Part shown: piece after piece, positions 40,426 to 48,583 of the stretch
How the letters are laid out: the number at the start of each line of letters is the position of its first letter
Numbering within the stretch: position 1 is the stretch's first letter
Source: Ningiella ruwaisensis
Lineage (GTDB): Bacteria > Pseudomonadota > Gammaproteobacteria > Enterobacterales > Alteromonadaceae
Length of the DNA stretch: 64,000 nt
Assembly (NCBI RefSeq): GCF_004798935.1
Contig: NZ_RAHT01000009.1
Location: 1-64,000 of the forward strand
Direction of reading: 5' to 3'
Notes under the pieces: model-generated
Database searches by the model: none
What the model saw: the letters and a program-made list of their open reading frames with translations, nothing else
What the model was told of the DNA's origin: nothing
Position numbers and translations under genes: made by a program

Positions 40426-42773
40426 CTGTTCACCTTTAGCGTCAATACTCTAAAACCTGTTAGTAATTTAAATAAAAGGGATAAGCCCAATACTAATGCG
40501 CCACTTATTACTAGCAATGCTGATGGTGTAGCAGTTTGCGGCAGGCTGACCTGTGCTGCTCGCCATGTTTGCGTTTGCAGGTCGGATAAATCCTGCTGCG
40601 TGTTTTTAAGCATGGCAAGATATTCTGCTGAGGGCTTATGGTTTTGTTCGTCAATTGCCAGCAGGCTTGTGTATTGGCTCACTAATTGAAACGCTAGCGC
40701 AGTTTCGGTGATTGCTTTTTCTGTCTGTTGCTTAAGTGTTAAATATGCTTCTCCCTGACCATGGCCAGGTTTTTGAGAGCGTAAAGCAAATTCCCGCTCG
40801 ATACTGCGTATTTTTTGATAGCCCCAATGTTTATCTATACCGCTTTGATAGCTGATGGTTTTGGCTGGCAGCGCACTTTTCCAAAGTATGTCTTGTTCGT
40901 CAGCGTGAAGATTAGAATGCCAATTGGCTTGAAGATAAAACCCAGCGTTGTGTTGATCGCCTGAATCGATACGCTTTTGTCGATAAACAATATCGATTGG
41001 CTCATTTGCGTACACATCCGGGATGATGCGAGGATAAATTTCGGGTGCAGACGCCAGCTTATTTGCCGAAACTAACTGTATGTCGCTTAATACAGGACGT
41101 TTAATTTTGTCGAGCAAGCGCTGCATTTTTTCTTCGACGGTACTAAGATCGCCAATCAAGGTAAAGGTACCTCGCCCGGCAATCGCTGCTTCACTCATAA
41201 AATAGGCATTTGGCGCACTGCCAATTCCAACGGTAAATAACCGGCTTTGCTCTAGATTATTGGCAATTAACTGTATCAATTGTGCCTCGTTACTCACGCT
41301 TCCATCTGTGATAAACAGGATTTGATGTAGGCTTTCAGGCCGCTTGTTTCTGAGTGAAAACGCTAGCTCCAGCGCATCTTTCATTTCTGTCCCACCACTT
41401 GCTTGCAGGCTATTGATAAATGATTTTGCTTTTTGTTTGTTTTCAACAGTGGCGGCTTGCTCTGACTGAAACAATGCGCGAGAGCGACTATTAAATTCAA
41501 TGATATTAAATCGCTCATTTGCCTTTAAATCATTTATCGCGGTAAAAATAGCTGACTTTGCCTGCTCGATTGAGTCTCCTACCATAGAGCCTGAGGTATC
41601 GAGAATAAAAGTTAGATCCCGCGCTGCGCCGATTAAAGAGGCTTTTGGTGGTAATACTTGAATGATGCCGTAATCGTAATCGCCGACTTGCTGAACGACA
41701 TGACTGGCCTGAGGCTGCGCTAACTCGCCAAGGGTCCAATTTAGTACGAAATCTTTGGCGAGAGTCTTGGTTAAATTTTGGGATGAAGCAGAGGCATTTT
41801 GAAGCCTTATTTGGTAGCTATCGTCATTCAAATAGGCTACATCAATTTCATGATGTTCACTTTCAAAGTCAAATAAATCGCTTGCCATATTGATGTTCAG
41901 TTTGATATCCAGTTTGGTGTCGACAAGGGCCATCTCAATACTGGTGCTTTCTTCATCAGCTTCGCCGCTTAGTGAATGAAGCAGATCTTGATTCTCAGTC
42001 GCTCTTGCGTGCGGTGAATAACGAGGTGTAATTGCCGTGGGAATGACTAAGCTGTAGCGCCGCCCTTCATTTGATAATACCTGTTGATATTCAATAGTGA
42101 CAATAATGGCGGTGTTCGGCGCAATATTAGCCACTTTATTTACAAATAGATTTGGGCGCAATTGATTAACAAGACTTGCGCTGTTTCCCGCTTGTTTAGC
42201 CTTTTCAAAGGCCTTTTTCGCCTCTTCTTTTTGTTTTATTACGCCTTCGATTTTTCGTGTGCCAATTTGCATTAACATGGCGTCAACTGCAGCATCCTCT
42301 GGAAGGGGAAACACAAACGTGCCGTGTTGCCATTTGTTTGACGGGTTTGTAAAGTGTTGCGTTACTCGCGTGCGGGCAATATTTCCACTGACACTGACAT
42401 CAAACTCACTTTTTTCAAGTTTGGCGGCGAGCCAGGATGGTGGGGCGTTTTCGTCATCTTTCGCTGCTTGCCCGCTATCACTTTGAAGGTAAAAACCTCC
42501 GCGACCGCTGGCATATATATTGTTGATAATATGCGCCTGTGTGATGTGGTGCTCAGTTCCGTTATCGCCCAGGTTAATAAGCGCCTTGATTGTGTTTTTT
42601 TCATCGATGTTGCTTGCACTATTTTGTAAATCATGGCGCTCGGCAGCGCTTTTTTTATTGATTAATGAATAGGCAGAATTGCTTGCCTGACTGATTGCTG
42701 ATTCAAATGCGCTTACTACTGCGATGATACTTGCAGCAGCCAAGACCAGCATTATTTTTTTCGTATTGGTCAT
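40422..42773 (-). CDS. Sortase target protein with VIT and VWA domains
   Basis: The 783-residue protein matches the marine proteobacterial sortase target family. It has a signal peptide (about 1-22), a VIT domain (about 118-235, with THFTNPSNKW-like and RPNLFVNKVANIAPN segments), a VWA domain with MIDAS DTSGS at 392-396, and a C-terminal sorting signal: LPQTA (744-748), a hydrophobic helix (about 751-772) and a basic tail ending KVNR. The motif has Ala where LPxTG has Gly. The layout resembles inter-alpha-trypsin inhibitor heavy chains. It probably forms an envelope-attached adhesive or matrix-binding protein. Confidence 0.93.
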   Translation of the reverse strand: MTNTKKIMLVLAAASIIAVVSAFESAISQASNSAYSLINKKSAAERHDLQNSASNIDEKNTIKALINLGDNGTEHHITQAHIINNIYASGRGGFYLQSDSGQAAKDDENAPPSWLAAKLEKSEFDVSVSGNIARTRVTQHFTNPSNKWQHGTFVFPLPEDAAVDAMLMQIGTRKIEGVIKQKEEAKKAFEKAKQAGNSASLVNQLRPNLFVNKVANIAPNTAIIVTIEYQQVLSNEGRRYSLVIPTAITPRYSPHARATENQDLLHSLSGEADEESTSIEMALVDTKLDIKLNINMASDLFDFESEHHEIDVAYLNDDSYQIRLQNASASSQNLTKTLAKDFVLNWTLGELAQPQASHVVQQVGDYDYGIIQVLPPKASLIGAARDLTFILDTSGSMVGDSIEQAKSAIFTAINDLKANERFNIIEFNSRSRALFQSEQAATVENKQKAKSFINSLQASGGTEMKDALELAFSLRNKRPESLHQILFITDGSVSNEAQLIQLIANNLEQSRLFTVGIGSAPNAYFMSEAAIAGRGTFTLIGDLSTVEEKMQRLLDKIKRPVLSDIQLVSANKLASAPEIYPRIIPDVYANEPIDIVYRQKRIDSGDQHNAGFYLQANWHSNLHADEQDILWKSALPAKTISYQSGIDKHWGYQKIRSIEREFALRSQKPGHGQGEAYLTLKQQTEKAITETALAFQLVSQYTSLLAIDEQNHKPSAEYLAMLKNTQQDLSDLQTQTWRAAQVSLPQTATPSALLVISGALVLGLSLLFKLLTGFRVLTLKVNR

Positions 42774-42881
42774 TTGAAGGCTTCCTAATATGGCCCTAAA
42801 GCAAGAGTGAAATGGGCCAGCACTTTAGGACAAGCCCAATAAATTGCTTCGTTAACTAAACAGACGTTATGATTTTCACGC

Positions 42882-43727
42882 TTAGCGAGCTTCGTTTTTG
42901 CCAGAGCTTGTATGACTAGAACCAAGTTCTGAAGCCGCCTGCAAACTTTTCTGGTTTGGACCTACCTGAAGCGTCACGCGCCGGTCAAAAAATAGCGCTT
43001 CAGGATTAACAGCCGATTGACCGACAAGCTCGTCTCTTTGGATTTCACCTTGCGCAAACATGCTAAATTGACTGTTTTTCACATTTTGAGAAAGTAAGTA
43101 CTCCTTAACAGCTTGTGCACGTTTTTGTGATAAGGTTTTGTTATAAGCTGAGTCGCCACGAACATCGGCAAAGCCTGTGAGTGAAACATGCAATTCAGGA
43201 TACTTTCTAAGCAGGGCAGCGAGGCTATCTAGTTGCTGAGTAAATGCATCTTCTACTAAAAATGAAGCCGTTTTAAACTGAATGCTCGATTCTAATGTTG
43301 GGAGCGCGCGCAACCATTCTGTCGCCGCTTTATCGTCAAAATTGGCCATCTGAAGCATTTGTGTTTTTTCAAGTTCTTCGAAATCATTTTGAAGCGCGTA
43401 CAAGGCATTCTCTTTTTGTTTTAAATCGCTTTGCAAAGTTAAGATTTCGCCGGCCTGCATGTCGATTTCACTATCATTATTGACATCATTAGCGATAAAA
43501 ATGCCAAACAGCGCGCCAATAATGCCACCCACCGGTCCACCTATAATTGAGCCCGTGACAGCACCTGAGCCTAGCCCAATTAACTCGTTGCGTTGTTCTT
43601 TTTTAATCAAGGGTTTGTCGGGTGTTTGCGCGTTTTCATCAGCGGTTGTTTGTTGCGCCTGGGCCTGACTAAAAGCGCCAGTGCTTAACAATACGGTAAG
43701 TGTGCTTGCTAAAAGTAATTTTTTCAT
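42882..43727 (-). CDS. pdsO: Sortase-system OmpA family protein PdsO
   Basis: The product is 281 residues from the ATG at 43727, chosen over far-upstream starts because AAGGTAG precedes it and MKKLLLASTLTVLLSTGAFS is a proper signal peptide. A glycine-zipper membrane segment (LIGLGSGAVTGSIIGGPVGG, about 54-86) is followed by a short coiled coil (LQSDLKQKENALYALQNDFE) and a C-terminal OmpA/MotB peptidoglycan-binding domain (VSLTGFADVRGDSAYNKTLS, QKRAQAVKEYL). PdsO is the OmpA-family member of proteobacterial dedicated sortase systems and could tether the target or sortase complex to the wall. Confidence 0.92.
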   Translation of the reverse strand: MKKLLLASTLTVLLSTGAFSQAQAQQTTADENAQTPDKPLIKKEQRNELIGLGSGAVTGSIIGGPVGGIIGALFGIFIANDVNNDSEIDMQAGEILTLQSDLKQKENALYALQNDFEELEKTQMLQMANFDDKAATEWLRALPTLESSIQFKTASFLVEDAFTQQLDSLAALLRKYPELHVSLTGFADVRGDSAYNKTLSQKRAQAVKEYLLSQNVKNSQFSMFAQGEIQRDELVGQSAVNPEALFFDRRVTLQVGPNQKSLQAASELGSSHTSSGKNEAR

Positions 43728-43830
43728 TGTATCTACCTTTTTTGATGTTGCGGCTACATGCCTAAGTTGATAAAGCTTGGTCTGTACAAAATGCACAGTT
43801 GGCGTTGCTTGAGTGCTATTACACACAAAC

Positions 43831-43901
43831 AAAATGGCAATTCGAGGCATCAAAAATGGCAATGTGACGATCAATTGTGGCGAAAAAATGGAAATTGTCG
43901 C
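43831..43901 (+). promoter_or_regulatory. Candidate PdsR operator in the pdsO/pdsR divergent region
   Basis: AAAATGGCAAT occurs at 43831-43841 and 43853-43863 (22-bp spacing). AATTGTGGC (43873-43881) and AATTGTCGC (43893-43901) repeat with 20-bp spacing; the second pair resembles the first on the opposite strand (AATTGCCATT). Direct repeats two helical turns apart are typical of OmpR-family response-regulator sites. A candidate promoter, TTTGCT-16-TATAGT (43909-43936), follows toward pdsR. Binding by PdsR is inferred. Confidence 0.5.
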
Positions 43902-44010
43902 TCTGGTCTTTGCTTTAAACAAAATTTCGTTATAGTGGCTGCATCAGCCGGGTGAATCGTATTTTCAATGAACCCTAGCGGGACACGTTGAAACTTGCAG
44001 GATAAACATC

Positions 44011-44715
44011 ATGCCTAAAACCATTGCTTTAGTAGAAGATGATATTGCGCTACGCGAAAATTATATTGCGGCCTTATCCAGGCAGGGCTATGACATTAAT
44101 GCGTATGCAACACGACCTGCGGCAGAGCAAGCGTTTGCGAAGGCCTTACCTGATTTAGCGATTATCGATATTGGTCTTGAAGATGAGATTGATGGTGGGT
44201 TTGCACTTTGTCAGCAATTAAGAAGTCTGTCGAAAACACTTCCTATCATCTTTTTTACGGCTCGCGATAATGACTACGATACTATTTGCGGTTTGCGTAT
44301 GGGGGCAGATGATTATTTGACAAAAGATATCAGCCTGCCGCATTTATTAGCCAGAATAGCAGCCCTTTTCAGGCGTAACGCGCTATTACAGTCAAATAGT
44401 CCAGTTCATGATAACGAGGATTTAGTAGAAAATGGAAAGTTGCGTATTGATGTAAATCGTATGACCGTCAATTGGGATAGGCAAGCAGTAGAGCTCACTG
44501 TCACTGAATTTTGGATGTTACATGCGATTGCAAAATATGCTGGTCACGTAAAAAGTCGCCAGCAGTTAATGGATGAGTCAAAAATGGTGGTGGATGACAC
44601 CACTATTACGTCACACATTAAGCGAATTCGCAAAAAATTCGTTGAAATTGACCCTGAGTTCGACTGCATTGAAACGGTGTATGGCATGGGTTACCGCTGG
44701 AAGTCAGCATGCTAA
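44011..44715 (+). CDS. pdsR: Response regulator PdsR of the dedicated sortase system
   Basis: The 234-residue OmpR/PhoB-type regulator has a receiver domain (residues 1-118; acidic pair ED at 9-10, phosphoacceptor Asp53 in LAIIDIGLED, Thr in FFTARDN and Lys in DYLTKDIS) and a winged-helix DNA-binding domain (about 135-232, TVTEFWMLHAIAKYAG, DTTITSHIKRIRKKF, VYGMGYRW). It should be phosphorylated by PdsS and control the sortase locus, perhaps through repeats at 43831-43901. It overlaps pdsS by seven bases and is divergent from pdsO. Confidence 0.94.
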   Translation: MPKTIALVEDDIALRENYIAALSRQGYDINAYATRPAAEQAFAKALPDLAIIDIGLEDEIDGGFALCQQLRSLSKTLPIIFFTARDNDYDTICGLRMGADDYLTKDISLPHLLARIAALFRRNALLQSNSPVHDNEDLVENGKLRIDVNRMTVNWDRQAVELTVTEFWMLHAIAKYAGHVKSRQQLMDESKMVVDDTTITSHIKRIRKKFVEIDPEFDCIETVYGMGYRWKSAC

Positions 44716-46910
44716 AGCGTTTTGGTTTAGGGCTTAGAACAAAGCTACTTTTATTTTCCTCCTTTTTATTTGTGATCCCTTATTTGGGATATCAATTTGT
44801 TTGGGAGTTGGAAACCTATCTTCGAATCGGCCAGGAGCAAACACTTGTGGGCACTGCTCGAGCTGTAGCAACTGCATTGCATGAACGCCCGGCATTATTT
44901 GACAATCAATCGGCATTTTTATCGGATGTGCGCCCCAGTAAAGATTTATATGCCCACCGCATACAATATCCAATTCAGTTAGATGGCCGCCTGTCAGACT
45001 GGCAAGATTATCGTGCTTTAAGTTTACGCTATGGCGCAGAAAATTTAATTGAACAGAGCGCCGTTTACTCACCTGAAAGTCTTAATTTTGAACATATGGT
45101 GGGTCAATACGAAAACTTTTTATATGCGATGTTTGATGTGACCGACGACAAGGTGTTATTTCGACCTCAAAATGCCTTGCGAATTGATCGCAATGATTTT
45201 GTGCAAATTGCTTTGGTAAATGCGATGGGCGAGTTCAGGCGTTACGCAATCGCACCATACTCTGAAGGGTGGGTGAATGCTTACGCACTTGATACCGAAT
45301 CCAGTGGCATAAATCCTCTTTCACTTGAAACCAAAATTCAAGGACAGTGGCGTAATACTGAAAAGGGCTATCAATTGGAACTACGTTTCCCCCTAGATAT
45401 GGTTTCAAGTAATATTGCTTTTGCAATTTCAGATGTCGATGATCCTCAATCAAGGCGCGTGAAATATGTAATGGGTACAGCCAATCCGGCAAAGTCGGAT
45501 GATCTAGGCACAGTGTTAGTGCCGTCACCTGAGATAGAGCGGATCATAAGAGGTCTACAGTATTCAAATGCTCGCGTGTGGGTGGTAGACAATCACATGC
45601 GCGTTTTAGCGCGCTCTGGCAATATCCAAAGCGCAAAAGGCGTACAAGAAGTAAATAGCTACGACGAGCAGGCCATAAAGCAAGACACAAATGATGCAAG
45701 GGCTGAGTCAACAAACACAGGACTTTGGCAGCGTTTTGAGCAAGCGATTTTGCTTCCATTGTATTATAAAATTTTAACTAAACCGCCTGCTGAATTTATT
45801 GACGATTTATCTGATGCTTTTGCGCTACAAGGTCAAGATATTGCAAATGCACTATCAGGTCGCCCCGATACACTTTGGCGCTTAAGTCCTGATAACAAAG
45901 CCGTCATTTTGTCCGCAGCGCATCCTATATATATTGATAACGAGGTGCGCGGTGCTGTAGTGGTTGAGCAAACCACCCATGGTATTCGTACTTTGCGAAA
46001 TCAGGCGCTAGAAAAACAATTTAACTTCATTCTCGCGGTAATTCTGCTTGGCATTATTTCCTTGTTTTTAATTGCCTCGCGTATTTCTTCACGCATTCGG
46101 CGTTTGCGAGACAATACCGAAAATGCCATTGATGCCAGCGGTAAAATTGTAGGGCAAATTGTTCCATCTAATTCAGCCGATGAAATTGGTGATTTGTCGA
46201 GAAGCTTTCACCAAGTACTTGGCAAACTCAGTCAGTACAATCATTATCTGGAAAATATGGCTTCACGCTTATCTCACGAGCTGCGAACTCCCGTTGCCAT
46301 TGTTAACTCCTCGCTGGACAACTTAATGCTCGACCCAGATGCAGCAGACAGACATATATACGTGGAGCGGGCCAAGCAGGGGATTTCGCGCTTAAGTAAG
46401 ATCCTGAATAATATGAGTGAGGCAACGCGTCTCGAAGAAGCTATCAAGCGCAGCGAAGCACAAAAATTCATGCTTGCAGAAGTTCTTAGCGGATGCATTG
46501 ATGGCTATCGCATGACCCACCCGGAATTCACTTTTGTATATGAAAATGAATTACCTGATGCCAGTTTACGGGGTTCGCCAGAACTCTTTGCGCAAATGCT
46601 GGATAAAATTCTGAGTAATGCCATCGACTTTTCAGAACATAAAGATCCAATCATTGTACGCGTATTTGAAAAGCAAAAAGCAATAGCGGTATCTGTAAGT
46701 AACCGTGGCGCTTTGCTACCTGATAATATGAAGCATCAACTGCTTGATTCAATGGTATCGGTTAGAGAAGGTAAGTCGTCGTCTTCTTCCCATTTAGGGC
46801 TTGGACTTTACATTGCGCATATGATTGTCAAGTATCATGGCGGTGAATTGAGCATCGATAACTTGCCTGATCACACCGGCGTGATTGTCTTAATGCGTTT
46901 TCCGACTTAG
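44709..46910 (+). CDS. pdsS: Sensor histidine kinase PdsS with CBM9-like sensor region
   Basis: The 733-residue kinase has a membrane helix at about 12-30, a large extracytoplasmic region (31-435), a second helix at about 439-458, HAMP (about 458-510), HisKA with phosphoacceptor His523 in RLSHELRTP, and an HATPase domain ending LGLGLYIAHMIVKYHGGELS. The extracytoplasmic part contains QLDGRLSDWQDY (90-101) and YQLELRFPLDMV (221-232), which resemble the paired ends of CBM9-type beta-sandwich domains. It matches the kinase family of proteobacterial dedicated sortase systems. It is translationally coupled to pdsR. Confidence 0.93.
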   Translation: MLKRFGLGLRTKLLLFSSFLFVIPYLGYQFVWELETYLRIGQEQTLVGTARAVATALHERPALFDNQSAFLSDVRPSKDLYAHRIQYPIQLDGRLSDWQDYRALSLRYGAENLIEQSAVYSPESLNFEHMVGQYENFLYAMFDVTDDKVLFRPQNALRIDRNDFVQIALVNAMGEFRRYAIAPYSEGWVNAYALDTESSGINPLSLETKIQGQWRNTEKGYQLELRFPLDMVSSNIAFAISDVDDPQSRRVKYVMGTANPAKSDDLGTVLVPSPEIERIIRGLQYSNARVWVVDNHMRVLARSGNIQSAKGVQEVNSYDEQAIKQDTNDARAESTNTGLWQRFEQAILLPLYYKILTKPPAEFIDDLSDAFALQGQDIANALSGRPDTLWRLSPDNKAVILSAAHPIYIDNEVRGAVVVEQTTHGIRTLRNQALEKQFNFILAVILLGIISLFLIASRISSRIRRLRDNTENAIDASGKIVGQIVPSNSADEIGDLSRSFHQVLGKLSQYNHYLENMASRLSHELRTPVAIVNSSLDNLMLDPDAADRHIYVERAKQGISRLSKILNNMSEATRLEEAIKRSEAQKFMLAEVLSGCIDGYRMTHPEFTFVYENELPDASLRGSPELFAQMLDKILSNAIDFSEHKDPIIVRVFEKQKAIAVSVSNRGALLPDNMKHQLLDSMVSVREGKSSSSSHLGLGLYIAHMIVKYHGGELSIDNLPDHTGVIVLMRFPT

Positions 46911-46947
46911 ACTGAGCACATATTTTTTCTGATTTTTAAGGATTTTA

Positions 46948-48579
46948 ATGGCTATCATCATAATAATTACGGTGGTGCTAATGAATGTGCTGATTGTTGG
47001 CCTTTCTTTTATTAGCCCGCTATTTTGGTGGCTATTGCCGTTTAGTTTGGGTTTTTTAATACTTGGCATTCATGATGTGCTTCAGACTCGACATGCGCTT
47101 TGGTGTAACTTCCCAATCGTGGCGCGCGGACGCTGGTTTATGGAAGAAATTCGCCCCTTTGTACAACAGTATTTTATTGAATCAGAAACAGACGGCGCGC
47201 CGATAAGCCGTATGTTTCGTTCAATCGTCTATCAACGAGCAAAAAACAATCGTGATACTGTGCCTTTCGGTACACAGCTCGATACTTATCGAACCGGTTA
47301 TGAGTGGATTGGCCATTCAATTTCTGCTTACAATGTCAAAGATATGGATTGCCAGCCGAGAGTCAAAATCGGCGCTAAACACTGTTTGCAGCCCTATCAT
47401 GCAAGTATTCTGAATATTTCCGCCATGAGTTTTGGTTCACTAAGTCAAAATGCCTTACTTGCATTGAATGAAGGCGCCAAAAAAGGGGGGTTTTATCATA
47501 ATACGGGTGAGGGAGGCATAAGCCCTTATCATCAAAAGCATGGTGGCGACTTGGTCTGGCAGGTGGGAACCGGTTACTTTGGCTGTCGAACAAAAGATGG
47601 AAAGTTTGATGCGGATCTTTTTGCAAAAGCCGCCAGCGACCCACAAGTTAAAATGATCGAAATTAAGCTTTCACAAGGCGCCAAGCCAGGTCATGGCGGC
47701 ATTCTGCCTGCGAGTAAAAATACCATTGAGATTGCAGAAATTCGTGGTGTGGAGCCAGGGACTGAAGTTGATTCTCCGCCTTTTCACACTGCTTTTACCA
47801 CGCCAATCGGTTTGATTGAGTTTATACAGCAATTAAGAAAGCTTTCGGGGGGCAAACCAATAGGGTTTAAGCTGGCAATTGGCAGAAAGTCAGAGTTTAT
47901 GGCAATTTGTAAAGCCATGCGTCAGTTAGACGATGGCCCAGACTTTATAACAGTCGATGGTGGAGAAGGCGGCACGGGAGCTGCTCCCTTGGAATATTCA
48001 AATTCCATTGGCTCACCTTTAAGAGAAGCGCTTGCTTTTGTAGATGATGCCTTAACAGGATTTGGTTTGCGTGAACAGGTAAAAATCATTGCCAGCGGAA
48101 AGATCATCTCTGGTTTTCATTTGGTTAAAAATTTAAGCCTGGGCGCTGACATATGTAACAGCGCTCGTGGTATGATGCTGGCGCTTGGTTGTGTTCAGTC
48201 TTTAAGTTGTAACACTAATCGATGTCCAACGGGCGTGGCAACACAAAATCCTGCACTATTTAAAGGTTTGGTGCCTGAGGAAAAAGCAGAGCGAGTGTAC
48301 CGCTTTCATGAAAAAACGGTGCATGCAGCGGTTGATATTATGTCTTCAGCCGGGATAGACCGACCAGAGTCTTTAAACAGAACGCACATTTTCAGGCGTG
48401 TCAGTCAACAAGACGTAAAGCGGTATGATGAAATATTTCCGCATGTTAAAACCGGCTCATTTGTAAGTGGTGATATTCCTGCTCGCTACAAGCTTGACTT
48501 TGAGGAGGCATCTGCAAATTCTTTCAAGCCAGCGGGACACCTGAGCGAAGTAGAGAGTCAAACAAAAGTGGTAGGATAG
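46948..48579 (+). CDS. Membrane-anchored FMN-binding glutamate synthase-like protein
   Basis: The 543-residue protein has two N-terminal hydrophobic helices (about 3-25 and 27-44) and a glutamate synthase FMN-domain: NISAMSFGSLSQNALLALNE, HNTGEGGISPYHQ, SQGAKPGHGGILPA, DGGEGGTGAAPLEYSNSIG and CNTNRCPTGVATQNP. The GltB amidotransferase domain is absent, so ammonia or another reaction must replace glutamine hydrolysis. Genes of this kind are widespread but uncharacterised. It follows pdsS by 37 bases and precedes recJ by four, so it may be read with either. Confidence 0.9.
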   Translation: MAIIIIITVVLMNVLIVGLSFISPLFWWLLPFSLGFLILGIHDVLQTRHALWCNFPIVARGRWFMEEIRPFVQQYFIESETDGAPISRMFRSIVYQRAKNNRDTVPFGTQLDTYRTGYEWIGHSISAYNVKDMDCQPRVKIGAKHCLQPYHASILNISAMSFGSLSQNALLALNEGAKKGGFYHNTGEGGISPYHQKHGGDLVWQVGTGYFGCRTKDGKFDADLFAKAASDPQVKMIEIKLSQGAKPGHGGILPASKNTIEIAEIRGVEPGTEVDSPPFHTAFTTPIGLIEFIQQLRKLSGGKPIGFKLAIGRKSEFMAICKAMRQLDDGPDFITVDGGEGGTGAAPLEYSNSIGSPLREALAFVDDALTGFGLREQVKIIASGKIISGFHLVKNLSLGADICNSARGMMLALGCVQSLSCNTNRCPTGVATQNPALFKGLVPEEKAERVYRFHEKTVHAAVDIMSSAGIDRPESLNRTHIFRRVSQQDVKRYDEIFPHVKTGSFVSGDIPARYKLDFEEASANSFKPAGHLSEVESQTKVVG

Positions 48580-48583
48580 TCTC

